Positions 14,855-23,908 are shown, counted from the first letter of the stretch. The stretch is DNA of 32,090 nucleotides from Planctomycetota bacterium (GCA_026692885.1 JAPLNJ010000353.1:1-32090); one strand, 5' to 3'. The notes: generated by a model not told the origin, from the sequence alone. Made by a program: numbers and translations.

Positions 14855-16479
14855 GCCAAGACGTTGCCTTTCGCCGGAAAGTGATTTACATCGCGGCCAT
14901 CGCGGCGCTGTTGTATCCGCTGTTTCGCATCGGTCAGCCCGCCAGTCGTAGCAGCGAAGGCGAGACAAATCCGGGCGGAGTGCTGGCCCAACTCCGTAGC
15001 CAGTACAATTTATCTCAGGCCGAACTGGGCGAGATCGACCCCACCGGCGAATCCCTGAAGCTGGCGACCTTGGGCATGCGCGGGGTGGCCGCGAACCTGC
15101 TCTGGACCAAAGCCAATACCTACAAGATGAAAGAGGATTGGGATAACTTCGGCGCTACGCTCAACCAGATCACTAAACTGCAACCCAATTTCATTGCGGT
15201 CTGGGAGTTTCAGGCGCATAACCTGTCCTACAACATTTCAGTCGAGTTCGACGACTACCGGCAGCGGTATCACTGGGTGAAGAAGGGGATCAGCTTCCTG
15301 ATGGGAGGGACGCATTACAACCGCGACAACCCCCGTCTATTGCACACGCTGGGCTGGTACAACGGCCAGAAATTCGGCCGCGCGGATGAGCATGTGCAAT
15401 TTCGTCAGCTGTTCCGAGAGGACGACGAATTTCACAGCGAGATCAACGCCAACGGCGTGACCGTGGACGATGGCGCGGGCTACGATGGCCGTCCTGACAA
15501 CTGGCTGGTGGGGCAACTCTGGTATAAGCACGCGATAGATGCGGTGGACAAGAAGGGCATGCCGCTGAAGAGCAAGAGCCCGCTGATTTTTCGCGCCGAC
15601 TACCCCATGTCGCAAATCAACTACGCTTCGGATATCGAAGACGAAGGAATTCTCGGTCAATATGCCCGGCGGGCTTGGACGAAGGGCGGCGAGCAGTGGG
15701 CGAAGTACGGGACCGAGTCGCTGCCGACTTCCTGGGGTCATAACATCCGGCTGGGCGACCACCCACAAATCAGGGCCGAAATCGAACGCCTCCGCGCAAA
15801 GTTCGACAAGTTGACGGGTTCTGTGCGCGAGACGCTGTTGCAGGAGAAAATCGCCAAGCTGATTCCGGAACAGCAGGCCGTCCTGAAGCTTGCCGAAAGT
15901 GAATTGAACGAAACGAACTACCCGATATACCGCACGGCCAAAGAAAAGACCCCAATTACACATGCTGAGGTGGCTCAACGGGCGCCCGCCGAAGTCCGCG
16001 ATCAGGCCACCAAGTTGGCGGCCAAGTTGGACGAACAGGAAACATTGGCGATGCGCACGGCGAGCTATCGTGGGACCATTAATTACGAGTATTGGGAAAC
16101 TCGCTGTGACGCGGAGCAGACCGAGACCGCGGTGAGTGCTCGGGAGTTTCTGTACAAGGCCGAGAAGGCCAGAAACAAGGCCGATTTGGAGACCTCACGC
16201 CAGATGTACGAGGCGTCGTTCAAGCTGTGGAAGGCCCTGTTCGACAACCCAAAGTATGAGAACTTTGTGCTTCGTGGTTTATTGGAACGGCGACGCGAGG
16301 ATTTGAGCAAGTATTTCAAGAAAAAGGGGGGCAGCAAACCTGCCGAGAAGCCGGCGTCTGCCGAGAAGCCGGCGGAACAGGCGGAATCGGCTGTGAAGCC
16401 GGAGGGTGCCGAAAAGCCTGCTGAAAAGCCGGAGCCTGCCGAGAAGTCGAACCCCACGGAAACGCCCAAGAAGGCGTAA
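14851..16479 (+). CDS. Membrane-anchored repeat protein linked to ABC permease
   Basis: The 542-residue product has an N-terminal membrane anchor at about 10-27 and then a largely helical, TPR-like region (about 60-210: RGVAANLLWTKANTYK, then TKLQPNFIAVWEFQAHNLSY). Residues 210-480 are charged and helical, and a Lys/Pro/Ala/Glu tail with AEKP repeats (about 485-542) resembles a disordered spacer. Homologues in planctomycete genomes are, as I recall, labelled 'IRE (iron responsive element)', which does not describe a protein function. The start overlaps the permease stop by 4 bp. The operon position suggests an accessory or scaffold subunit of the ABC system. The function is unknown. Confidence 0.8.
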   Translation: MSQDVAFRRKVIYIAAIAALLYPLFRIGQPASRSSEGETNPGGVLAQLRSQYNLSQAELGEIDPTGESLKLATLGMRGVAANLLWTKANTYKMKEDWDNFGATLNQITKLQPNFIAVWEFQAHNLSYNISVEFDDYRQRYHWVKKGISFLMGGTHYNRDNPRLLHTLGWYNGQKFGRADEHVQFRQLFREDDEFHSEINANGVTVDDGAGYDGRPDNWLVGQLWYKHAIDAVDKKGMPLKSKSPLIFRADYPMSQINYASDIEDEGILGQYARRAWTKGGEQWAKYGTESLPTSWGHNIRLGDHPQIRAEIERLRAKFDKLTGSVRETLLQEKIAKLIPEQQAVLKLAESELNETNYPIYRTAKEKTPITHAEVAQRAPAEVRDQATKLAAKLDEQETLAMRTASYRGTINYEYWETRCDAEQTETAVSAREFLYKAEKARNKADLETSRQMYEASFKLWKALFDNPKYENFVLRGLLERRREDLSKYFKKKGGSKPAEKPASAEKPAEQAESAVKPEGAEKPAEKPEPAEKSNPTETPKKA

Positions 16480-16585
16480 TCCTAAGTCGCGACAGAGGAA
16501 TCCGTCGGCTGACGACCGCCGCTGGCTCGTCAGCGCGCCGCGACAGGGGGTGGGGACGCCGGTCGATTTCCGCTATGATGAAACC

Positions 16586-17929
16586 ATGAGCATTCCGCAA
16601 GTCGTCATCGTCGGCAGACCGAACGTCGGCAAATCGAGCGTCTTCAACTGGCTGGCCGGCAAGCGGCTCGCGATCGTGGATGCCGTAGCAGGCGTCACGC
16701 GAGACCGCATGACATTCCTGATCCAGGAAGACGATCGGTACTTCGAGATCGTGGATACGGGCGGGATCGGTATCAACGATGTCGACGATCTGAGCGACGA
16801 GATCGAGCAGCAGATCACCATCGCCATCGACTCGGCTCACCTGATCTTGTTTGTCGTCGACGTACGCGACGGTCTGACGCCGCTGGACGAAGAGGTCGCT
16901 CGACGCCTGCGCGCTATCGACAAGCCGGTGATTCTGGTAGCAAACAAGGCCGACGGCGAGAAACTCGACCCGCAGGCAGACGAGTTCTACCGTCTGGGTC
17001 CAAAGCAGATCATCCGCGTCAGTGCCTTGCGGAACCGCCACAAGTCCGACCTGCTGGAGGCGATCCTGACCCAGCTGCCGCCGCCGGGCGAGGAAGAATC
17101 GCAGGCTGAGCCGGAGATGAAGGTCGCCGTGGTGGGCCGTCGCAATGTCGGTAAGAGCACGTTCATCAACACGCTGGTCGAATCGGAGCGGCTGATTGTC
17201 AGCGAGGTGCCTGGCACGACCCGCGACAGTGTCGATGTCCGCTTCGAGTTGGATGGCAAGACCTTCCTGGCCATCGACACGCCGGGGGTGCGCAAGCGGA
17301 AGAGCGTGCGTGAGGACATCGAATTCTACAGCTTGCACCGGGCTCAACGCAGTGTCCGCCGGGCCGACGTCGTGCTCTTGTTTTTTGACGCAGGGGCGCA
17401 AATCAGCAGCGTGGACAAGCAGCTCTGCCACTATGTGGAAGAGAATTTCAAGCCCTGCATCTTCGTGGTCAACAAATGGGACTTGATGGCCAAGGCGATG
17501 CCGACGGAGCGTTGGGCGGACTACTTGCGGGAGACGTTTTCCTCAATGTGGCACGTACCGATCGCCTTTGTTACCGGGCAGAGCGGCCGGAATGTGAAGA
17601 AGCTGTTGAATCACGCGCAGATGCTCTTCAAGCAATCGCGGCACCGGATTGGCACGGGCGAGTTGAATCGTCTGCTCAAGCGAGCCCTGGAGAATTTCCA
17701 GCCCCCGTTGCACCGCAACTTGCATCCGAAGCTCTACTACGCCACCCAGGCCGCGATTCAGCCGCCCACCGTCGTCCTGATGTGTAACGATCCCAAAGCC
17801 TTTTCGCCATCCTACCGTCGCTATCTCCTGGGCGTGTTCCGCGACCAACTGGAGTTCGGCGAAGTCCCGATCAAGCTCTATTTCGAAAAACGCTCCCGCA
17901 CCGAAAGCCCGGACAAGGCCAAGACCTGA
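16586..17929 (+). CDS. der: Ribosome-assembly GTPase Der (EngA)
   Basis: The 447-residue protein has the diagnostic two tandem GTPase domains. Domain 1 has GRPNVGKS (10-17), DTGG (57-60) and NKAD (120-123). Domain 2 has GRRNVGKS (184-191), DTPG (231-234) and NKWD (296-299). A C-terminal KH-like domain spans about 355-435 (RNLHPKLYYATQ). Der binds GTP and acts in late 50S subunit maturation, and it is essential in many bacteria. The start was set at the ATG at 16586 because the G1 motif follows directly, as in other Der proteins. Longer in-frame starts reaching 16406 would overlap the preceding gene and add basic low-complexity residues. No strong ribosome site precedes 16586. Confidence 0.97.
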   Translation: MSIPQVVIVGRPNVGKSSVFNWLAGKRLAIVDAVAGVTRDRMTFLIQEDDRYFEIVDTGGIGINDVDDLSDEIEQQITIAIDSAHLILFVVDVRDGLTPLDEEVARRLRAIDKPVILVANKADGEKLDPQADEFYRLGPKQIIRVSALRNRHKSDLLEAILTQLPPPGEEESQAEPEMKVAVVGRRNVGKSTFINTLVESERLIVSEVPGTTRDSVDVRFELDGKTFLAIDTPGVRKRKSVREDIEFYSLHRAQRSVRRADVVLLFFDAGAQISSVDKQLCHYVEENFKPCIFVVNKWDLMAKAMPTERWADYLRETFSSMWHVPIAFVTGQSGRNVKKLLNHAQMLFKQSRHRIGTGELNRLLKRALENFQPPLHRNLHPKLYYATQAAIQPPTVVLMCNDPKAFSPSYRRYLLGVFRDQLEFGEVPIKLYFEKRSRTESPDKAKT

Positions 17930-17930
17930 C

Positions 17931-18118
17931 AACTACTATCTGTTCCTGTTGGGCTACGCCCGGTGGCTTACGGAGCGAGACCAGCGTGTGGCGCGCTACC
18001 AGCAAGCGATGTTCGCGGTGCCAACGTGGACCAGCGGGTCAAGAGGGAGTACCGCGACCTGCTTTTGGAGAAGGCACCAAGGGCTTGGGCGAGCTTGATG
18101 TATCCTACTCCGAGCTAG
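17931..18118 (+). pseudogene. Possible frameshifted coding remnant
   Basis: Right after the Der stop, one frame reads NYYLFLLGYARWLTERDQ and on to about 18010. A second frame continues from about 18020 with ANVDQRVKREYRDLLLEK and ends at a TAG near 18116-18118. One lost base near 18015-18020 would join them into about 62 residues of protein-like composition. No start codon or family was recognised. It lies in the 208-bp gap between the convergent der and sigma-factor genes. This reading rests only on composition and could be chance. Confidence 0.3.
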
Positions 18119-18137
18119 AGGGGCGAATTGGGGTGCC

Positions 18138-19811
18138 TCACACCGGATCCACGGTAGGCAGTTTGCCCCCGTCGACAAAGCTGGCCAGCGATCGGCAGCG
18201 GAAGGGTTGCTGCAGCTTGCGGACGGCCTTGGATTCGATCTGTCGCACGCGTTCTCGCGTAACTGAAAAGACCTTCCCAACTTCCTCCAATGTGTAGGCA
18301 TAGCCATCGGCCAAGCCGAACCGCAACCGCAGGATCTCGCGTTCGCGATAGTTCAATCCCTGCATGGCTTCCTCAAGGCGGCCCTTCAAGGCGTCGCGGT
18401 GTGACTTTTGCAAGGGATCATCCTGCCGATGATCTTCGAGAAGCTCGCCGAAGTAGCTGTCGTCGTGATCGCTGATCGGTTGATCCAACGACAACGGCTG
18501 GCGGGCCATTTTGAGGATACAGCGGGTGTCTTCGAGCGGCATCCCGACGCGATTCGCAATTTCCTCAACCGTCGGTTCTCGCCCCAGTTCCTGGGTCAAT
18601 TCGCGGCTGACGTTGCGGATATTGCTCATGGTGTCGATCATGTGGACCGGCACGCGGATGGTCCGACTGTGGTCGGCGATGGCCCGCGTGATGGCTTGAC
18701 GGATCCACCAGGTAGCGTACGTGGAGAACTTGAAGCCACGTGCGTATTCGAACTTGTCGACCGCCCGCATCAAACCCGTGTTGCCTTCCTGAATCAGATC
18801 CAGGAAACTCAGCCCGCGGTTCCGATACTTCTTGGCGATGGAGACGACCAGTCGCAGATTCCCGGCGGATAGGTCTCGTTTCGCGGCGTCGTATTGTTCG
18901 CGATACTCGGCGGTCTTCTGAATCCGCCGCCGGAGCGTGGCCGGACTCTCGAACGTGATCCGCATCAGATCGCAGAGGTCCTGACGCAATCCCTTCAGCG
19001 TGCGGCGGTCGCCCGCACCGCTGGCTTTCGCCTCGCGTATCTGGCGTTCGAGCAGTTCCATTCGCTGGTACACTTCCACGAGCCTATCGAATAGTGGCTG
19101 CAGGCGATTGGTCCGCAGGTTCAGCTCTTCGATCAGACGCACGGCCCGATTGCGCCGGCGTACCAGCGCTGCCCAAGCGACTCGCCGCGCGGCGCGCGGT
19201 TGGCATTTGCTGATCGCGATGCAAAAATCGGTTCGATTGCGCAGCAGCAGTTGGTGGAGCGTTTTCACGTTCGGCACCAAACGCTTCAAGGTCCTCTTCT
19301 TCTCACCGATGTTGGTCACCGAGACCTCGACAGTACGGTCTAACCGTAACTCGCCGGATCCCACCTGTTCCAGGACATGGAGCGCGCCCTGAAGTACGAA
19401 ATCGGTGGCCAATATGCTGTGGCGATAACGGGTTCGCGTACGTTCGATTTCTTTGGCGGAGGCAATCTCTTCCGCCCGATTCAACATGGGGATTTGGCCC
19501 ATCTGCATCAGATACATCCGGATGGGATCCTCGGTGGCACCACATTCGCTCGACCCGTAGATGTCCACCGCTTCCTGGGGCAAGTCCTCGTCCGTCCCAT
19601 CCGACAACTCATCGCCTGCGACGTCTGCAGACTCCTCATCCGGCGGCTCGACGGCGTCCTCCAGCAACTCTTCGTCAGCGGAGACGTGAACGGTGCCGCT
19701 GGCTTTGGCTTCCAGGAGCGGATCCTCCATGTCGCTCATCCGGGTAGCTCGTCGCCTCGAAGCAGGTACTGTCGTTCCGATGCGGGTAGTCTTACGCGTA
19801 GTCTTTGACAC
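18138..19811 (-). CDS. rpoD: Primary RNA polymerase sigma factor RpoD/SigA
   Basis: The 557-residue protein has an acidic Ser/Glu/Asp-rich N-terminus (residues 26-90) and region 1.2 at about 94-127 (DPIRMYLMQMGQIPML). A non-conserved charged insert of about 180 residues precedes regions 2.1-2.4 at about 313-385 (LRLVVSIAKKYRNRGL, GFKFSTYATWWIRQAITRA). Region 3 is at about 395-470, and the region 4.2 helix-turn-helix is at about 505-533 (TLEEVGKVFSVTRERVRQ). This is the sigma-70 housekeeping type, which recognises TTGACA/TATAAT promoters like that of the SPFH operon here. The chosen start is a GTG at 19811 with AAGGGG 6 nt upstream; an ATG at 19739 is the alternative. The gene is monocistronic. 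Confidence 0.96.
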   Translation of the reverse strand: MSKTTRKTTRIGTTVPASRRRATRMSDMEDPLLEAKASGTVHVSADEELLEDAVEPPDEESADVAGDELSDGTDEDLPQEAVDIYGSSECGATEDPIRMYLMQMGQIPMLNRAEEIASAKEIERTRTRYRHSILATDFVLQGALHVLEQVGSGELRLDRTVEVSVTNIGEKKRTLKRLVPNVKTLHQLLLRNRTDFCIAISKCQPRAARRVAWAALVRRRNRAVRLIEELNLRTNRLQPLFDRLVEVYQRMELLERQIREAKASGAGDRRTLKGLRQDLCDLMRITFESPATLRRRIQKTAEYREQYDAAKRDLSAGNLRLVVSIAKKYRNRGLSFLDLIQEGNTGLMRAVDKFEYARGFKFSTYATWWIRQAITRAIADHSRTIRVPVHMIDTMSNIRNVSRELTQELGREPTVEEIANRVGMPLEDTRCILKMARQPLSLDQPISDHDDSYFGELLEDHRQDDPLQKSHRDALKGRLEEAMQGLNYREREILRLRFGLADGYAYTLEEVGKVFSVTRERVRQIESKAVRKLQQPFRCRSLASFVDGGKLPTVDPV

Positions 19812-20270
19812 CGATTGCCCCTTCTAGTGTCGAATGGAATTGCCGAACCGAATGTGGTGGGGAGGGAAGGCACTTCCGATACCTGACCTGCAGCCACCCG
19901 CTGTGTTTATTGCAAGTCGTTGAACACCAAGCAGTTAACGCCAAGTTCAGAGAAGAATCGGCCTGTTGCTTTCCTGCATCAGGGGTGGTGCCGGAGCCTG
20001 CGGATGTCGAGATTTCTCAACGGCCTTGATCGGAACGTTGCGCAAGACTCTAGCGGTGGATCATCGTAAGCGCGAAGCGTCAGCGAGGAAATGCCGCTCT
20101 CCCTCGCTGACGCTTCGCGCTTACGATACACAACGTTCTGATCAAGGCATTTCTCAACGGTGGCGGAGTCGTCTAAAGCCAAGAAGGGAGAAATGGGTGT
20201 CCTATCGTCGCCGCGGGTAAACTCACTATAATCGGCCACAGACATCGGCTGCAAACATTAGGAATCGCAC
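19812..20270. other. 459-bp divergent intergenic region
   Basis: This region separates the sigma-factor gene (minus) from the receiver-domain gene (plus). It holds the palindromic element at 20024-20147 with its flanking 12-bp direct repeat. A TATAAT at 20227-20232 lies about 40 bp upstream of the receiver gene, but no good -35 partner is present. No credible reading frame was found. Confidence 0.5.
20024..20147. mobile_element. Palindromic MITE-like element with 12-bp flanking repeat
   Basis: The outer arms 20024-20040 and 20131-20147 pair at 16 of 17 positions. The inner arms 20063-20088 and 20102-20127 are a perfect 26-bp inverted repeat around a 13-nt loop (TAAGCGCGAAGCGTCAGCG core). ATTTCTCAACGG occurs directly before the left end (20012-20023) and just after the right end (20149-20160), as a target-site duplication would. 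No transposase is encoded. Mobility is inferred from structure only; a REPIN-like palindrome is the alternative. Confidence 0.68.
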
Positions 20271-20717
20271 ATGGGTGACAAGAGCAAAATTCTGATCGCG
20301 GATGACAACCAACCTAACCGTGAACTGCTGGAGGCTTATCTCGCCGAGATCGACTGCGAAGTGGAAAACGCCGTCGATGGGCAGGATACCTTGGTCAAAG
20401 CCAAGTCGCACCAGCCGGATCTAATCCTGCTAGACGTGATGATGCCGAAATTGAGCGGATTCGAGGTCTGCCGACAACTGAAGGACGATCCAGCGACCAG
20501 TCGGATCATGATCCTAATGGTGACTGCGCTGAACGAACTCGGCGACATCGAGCGGGCAGTCCAAGCCGGCACCGACGATTTCCTCTCGAAGCCAGTCAAT
20601 AAGTTGGAACTGGTCAAACGCGTGGAGAACATGCTCAAGCTGAAAGACATTAGCGACGAGAACGAACGACTTCGTCGCTATATCGAAGAAATGGAAGAAG
20701 GTCAACAGCCGCGCTAG
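20271..20717 (+). CDS. Stand-alone CheY-like response regulator receiver
   Basis: The 148-residue protein is a complete receiver domain (about 5-122). The acidic pair is D11-D12, the phospho-acceptor D55 (LILLDVMMPK), the switch T85 and the conserved K107 (LSKPVN). The last 25 residues form a charged helix (ISDENERLRRYIEEMEEG), possibly a dimerising coiled coil. There is no DNA-binding or enzymatic output domain, so it would signal by protein contact after phosphorylation by an unlinked histidine kinase. AGGAA lies 6 nt before the ATG. The vWA gene follows 16 bp downstream and is probably co-transcribed. Confidence 0.94.
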   Translation: MGDKSKILIADDNQPNRELLEAYLAEIDCEVENAVDGQDTLVKAKSHQPDLILLDVMMPKLSGFEVCRQLKDDPATSRIMILMVTALNELGDIERAVQAGTDDFLSKPVNKLELVKRVENMLKLKDISDENERLRRYIEEMEEGQQPR

Positions 20718-20733
20718 CGAGCTGACCGACGCC

Positions 20734-21579
20734 ATGTTTCGAGAACTGCCCACTCCTGCCGAATTTGCGCCACGAGAGAGGCTGACTGCGGATCGACACT
20801 CGGCCCGGCCTGGCGGTCTCGCAGGCCGCTCATTTCACAGCTCGCTTCCACGTCTCATCCTGGTGACGCTGGCGATCTCCGGCTGCCTTGGTGGCGGGCG
20901 ACCGCTTGGGATCTCTGCCGCCATGGCTGCGGACAGCGAGCCCGGCGACCATCCGTCGACTGCCAAGCCTACGGCCAAGAAATCGGGATCGTCGAAGACT
21001 TCCTCCTCGCGGCTGTTCAGCGAAGTCACCCGCACCTCGGTCTTCGGTCTGGAGGGCCAGGGCAGCACCTTCGTGTATCTCTTTGATCGCTCCGGCAGCA
21101 TGTCGGACTTCGATGGCCGGCCGTTGGCGGCGGCCAAAGCGGAACTGTTGAAAAGCCTCCAAGTGTTGCATGCCACGAATCAGTTTCAGATCATCTTCTA
21201 CAATCATGAGCTGGCGTCGTTCAATCCTTACCATCCCCAGCCGCCGCGATTGATGTTTGGCGACGAGCGAACGAAAGAGCAGGCCGAGCAGTTCGTCCGC
21301 CAGATTCGAGCCAACGGGGGTACCCGGCACGTGGAACCGCTGAAACTGGCCCTGCGGTTGGCTCCCGACGTGGTATTCTTCCTCACGGACGCCGCCGAAC
21401 CTGAACTGACGGTGCAGCAATTGGAGGAGATCGCCCGACTGAATCGGGGAACCGTCATCCAGGCGATCGAGTTCGGCGTCGGCTCTCCCGCGGGCCGGGA
21501 CAACTTCATGATGAAGTTGGCGCGACAGAGCGGTGGCCGATACGTATACGTGGACGTCACCCAATTGCCGAATCGGTGA
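20734..21579 (+). CDS. vWA-domain lipoprotein
   Basis: The 281-residue product has a long N-terminal extension, a hydrophobic segment at 40-50 and a lipobox ISGC (48-51), so it is a probable lipoprotein. A Ser/Lys/Thr linker (65-100) leads into a von Willebrand A domain (about 111-281). The MIDAS motif is D118-R-S120-G-S122, with a later FFLTDAAEPE segment as the distal acidic site. vWA domains bind divalent metal and partner proteins, here probably at the cell surface. There is no strong ribosome site at 20734, and a later start is possible. Pairing with a receiver-domain gene is noted, but no shared function can be stated. Confidence 0.85.
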   Translation: MFRELPTPAEFAPRERLTADRHSARPGGLAGRSFHSSLPRLILVTLAISGCLGGGRPLGISAAMAADSEPGDHPSTAKPTAKKSGSSKTSSSRLFSEVTRTSVFGLEGQGSTFVYLFDRSGSMSDFDGRPLAAAKAELLKSLQVLHATNQFQIIFYNHELASFNPYHPQPPRLMFGDERTKEQAEQFVRQIRANGGTRHVEPLKLALRLAPDVVFFLTDAAEPELTVQQLEEIARLNRGTVIQAIEFGVGSPAGRDNFMMKLARQSGGRYVYVDVTQLPNR

Positions 21580-21588
21580 GGCGGGGAG

Positions 21589-23886
21589 CTATTTCTTGCA
21601 CGTCCAAATGGTTTGGCGTTTGGCGTCCAAGCGTTGCGTGCCGCGGCCACCGAAGCGGATTTCGATGTCGGGCCGCTCTGCGACTTGTCCTTCGATGCGC
21701 AATTGATGAGCGCCTTTCGCCAGATGCACAGGCACAAACCACCAGGGCGTACCCCGAGGCCAGTCTTGCGGTTTGCCATCCACCCTTAGGCTGCGAATGT
21801 CTGCGTGGCCGCGAATCTGGAACTGGTACACATCGTCGTCCGGCACATGGAAGTAGGCCTCCAGCATAAACAAGCGGCCTTTCTCTAGTCCCGCACTGGC
21901 GAGCAAATCCTGGGCGATTCGTTCGACCACCGCGGGAGTCTTGTCGGGCACCGTCACACGGAACCCGGTGGTGAGTTCTTGTTCCGGCGGCGATTCGATT
22001 GCCGGCAGTGGAGGCGGCGGGATGATCGTGAGTTCTAGCGGTTGGCCCAACACCGACTGCACGGTCTCGCCGCCGATCAGCCCCAGCGACTGCAACCGCA
22101 CGGGGCCCTGTCCCAGCGTGCGCGGATCGACGTTCACACTGCCCTGCGGGCCGGCGATGCGGGCGATAGCACGCGTGTTGTGCGCGAAGACGATCTCCCG
22201 CGCACCGGGCAGAGTAGCTTGGAGTTCGAACGGCTTGTCCCAGGCAATCTCCGCGGTGTTCGGTCCGGTCACCTGCAAGGCCTCAGTGCCATTGACGACC
22301 ACGACCGGGATCACGAGCCGGCCTTGAGGGTTGACCGGGTTGCTGCTGTGAGTGCCCAACGTGAACTCGTGCCAGCCATCGGGGAGCTGCTTGGTATCGA
22401 CGTCGAGGCTGTGTTCGGGTTGGACCTGCGCGACGCGCCGACCGTCGAGATACAGATCCACCAGGACCGGCGCGGCGTCGCCCGCCGTGCTCACCTGCGG
22501 CGTGATCTTGATCGTGTCGCGAACCGGATCGTGGGGGCGCAACCCGTCGACGCTCACGTCAATCTTGGGTGCCCACGGCTTACACAACGCATCGCCAACG
22601 ATTAACAGCTGATACGGACCGGCGAGTGATTGGTAGAACGCTTCGCCGAGCGTGCAGCCGCGGGCGTAGTACAGGTGAATGAAGGGCGTGGGGAACTTCG
22701 CCTGGATCGCAAACGGCTCGGTCACAGTCCCGGAGGCTCCCGCCGCGCCGTAGCGGAGGAACTCGGTCAGCGGCGTTTGGCCGGCGGTCTCCGGCAGCTC
22801 CCCGCCACAGCTGGTCAGGTGTTCGCAGATCGCGCCGGGCAGGATCGTGCTGCCACACTTCGACCACTCGAACCCCGCGCTGCCGACTACCGCGCCCGCC
22901 ACATCGGGCTTGTTCTGTGGCAACACGCCCGGCTCGATTACCGCGTTGACGCCGAGACGCTGCAGTTGCTCGACGGCCCCTCGAAACGCCCACTCCCGCG
23001 TGGTCGAACGCACGTCGCCGTTCTGCAGAAGGTAAATCGTACCCTGGGGACGCGTGCCATCCACGGCCGCGCTGCGCCGCAAATACGCAATCGCCTCGCT
23101 GACAGAATTGCCGCGGCCGCTGGTACAGGCCAGCATCGTCGAGAGTAGGTATCGCGCTCCGCTGCCCGTCGGCCAGTCGAGCCCAGCGCTAAAGCCGACG
23201 GATGGTTCGAGGTCGAATCGCTGCTCCTGTATCTTACTGACTTTCCGTTGTTCCTCGGCGGTCCACGCTGTGTCGTGCGACTGCTGGACCACGCGCCGGG
23301 CGTATCGGTTGCAGCCCAGATCGAGATAGCGGAGATCCTTGGCCAGCACCAATTGATAGAGGTAGGTCAGGCCATTGATAGACGCCACCGGTGTGATCAC
23401 CCGCGGCAGCTTGCGATCGCCCACGTCACCCGACACGCTGATGGCTGTCGGGAAATCGGTCGAGTACAGCACATAGTCAATCTGTCCGGCTAGTCCGCGT
23501 TCTTCGATGGTCTTCAGCACCGGCAGCAAGATCTGCTGGCGGAACGACTCGATCTCCAGGTGCTCGAAATCCGTGAGCCCCGACAGATAAATCACGTTGG
23601 CCGGAGGAATGCTCCTTAGCCGAACGTACTCGTTGGCGATCCGTGTCGAGGCCCAACTGTCTGAGTTGACTACGACGACCGCATTCTCCGGCAGGCTGCC
23701 CGCCCCGGCGAGGCTGGCCTGGACGATGAGCAGCAGACCGGTAATGACGAGCACCCAACGGTTAGGCACCGCGGTAAACTCACTCCCTCGCCCCAGTATT
23801 CCGGGGAGATGGCTGGGGTGAGGGGCAACAAAGCTGGAGATCGTCTTGGTCGTGACCGGGGAGTCGGACGAGGGTCTTGGGTTCAT
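21589..23886 (-). CDS. TIGR03790-family secreted protein with PA14-like tail
   Basis: The product has up to 765 residues. The core (about 65-420) has the TIGR03790 features: VVVVNSDSWASTRIANEYVR, then IPPANVIYLSGL, and DYVLYSTDFPTAISV. Ig-like stretches follow at about 430-600, and a PA14-like beta domain at about 635-745 (FHVPDDDVYQFQIRGHADIR). A signal-like hydrophobic segment lies at 43-60, preceded by 40 residues largely encoded by a dispersed repeat (23778-23826). The ATG at 23886 has a GAGG site, but an in-frame GTG at 23769 directly before the signal segment is an alternative that would leave the repeat untranslated. It is the last gene of a three-gene operon, 22 bp after the previous stop. 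The biochemical role of this family is not established. Confidence 0.85.
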   Translation of the reverse strand: MNPRPSSDSPVTTKTISSFVAPHPSHLPGILGRGSEFTAVPNRWVLVITGLLLIVQASLAGAGSLPENAVVVVNSDSWASTRIANEYVRLRSIPPANVIYLSGLTDFEHLEIESFRQQILLPVLKTIEERGLAGQIDYVLYSTDFPTAISVSGDVGDRKLPRVITPVASINGLTYLYQLVLAKDLRYLDLGCNRYARRVVQQSHDTAWTAEEQRKVSKIQEQRFDLEPSVGFSAGLDWPTGSGARYLLSTMLACTSGRGNSVSEAIAYLRRSAAVDGTRPQGTIYLLQNGDVRSTTREWAFRGAVEQLQRLGVNAVIEPGVLPQNKPDVAGAVVGSAGFEWSKCGSTILPGAICEHLTSCGGELPETAGQTPLTEFLRYGAAGASGTVTEPFAIQAKFPTPFIHLYYARGCTLGEAFYQSLAGPYQLLIVGDALCKPWAPKIDVSVDGLRPHDPVRDTIKITPQVSTAGDAAPVLVDLYLDGRRVAQVQPEHSLDVDTKQLPDGWHEFTLGTHSSNPVNPQGRLVIPVVVVNGTEALQVTGPNTAEIAWDKPFELQATLPGAREIVFAHNTRAIARIAGPQGSVNVDPRTLGQGPVRLQSLGLIGGETVQSVLGQPLELTIIPPPPLPAIESPPEQELTTGFRVTVPDKTPAVVERIAQDLLASAGLEKGRLFMLEAYFHVPDDDVYQFQIRGHADIRSLRVDGKPQDWPRGTPWWFVPVHLAKGAHQLRIEGQVAERPDIEIRFGGRGTQRLDAKRQTIWTCKK
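23778..23826 (-). repeat. Dispersed repeat family D, copy 3, inside a reading frame
   Basis: The reverse complement (GCCCCTCACCCCAGCC start, GGGGCGAGGGAG near the end) matches the left two thirds of the copy at 6519-6585. It lies in frame within the first 40 codons of the TIGR03790 protein if the ATG at 23886 is used. Otherwise it forms part of the leader. Confidence 0.7.
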
Positions 23887-23908
23887 GAGCGGCCTCGAAC
23901 AGTTTAAT

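Noticed and set aside
16316..17431. 371-codon minus-strand frame opposite der
   Set aside because: It is antisense to the conserved Der motifs, with composition expected of a shadow frame.
20227..20232. TATAAT upstream of the receiver gene as a promoter
   Set aside because: The match to -10 is exact, but the sequence 16-18 nt upstream has no acceptable -35; it is kept only as a remark in the intergenic entry.
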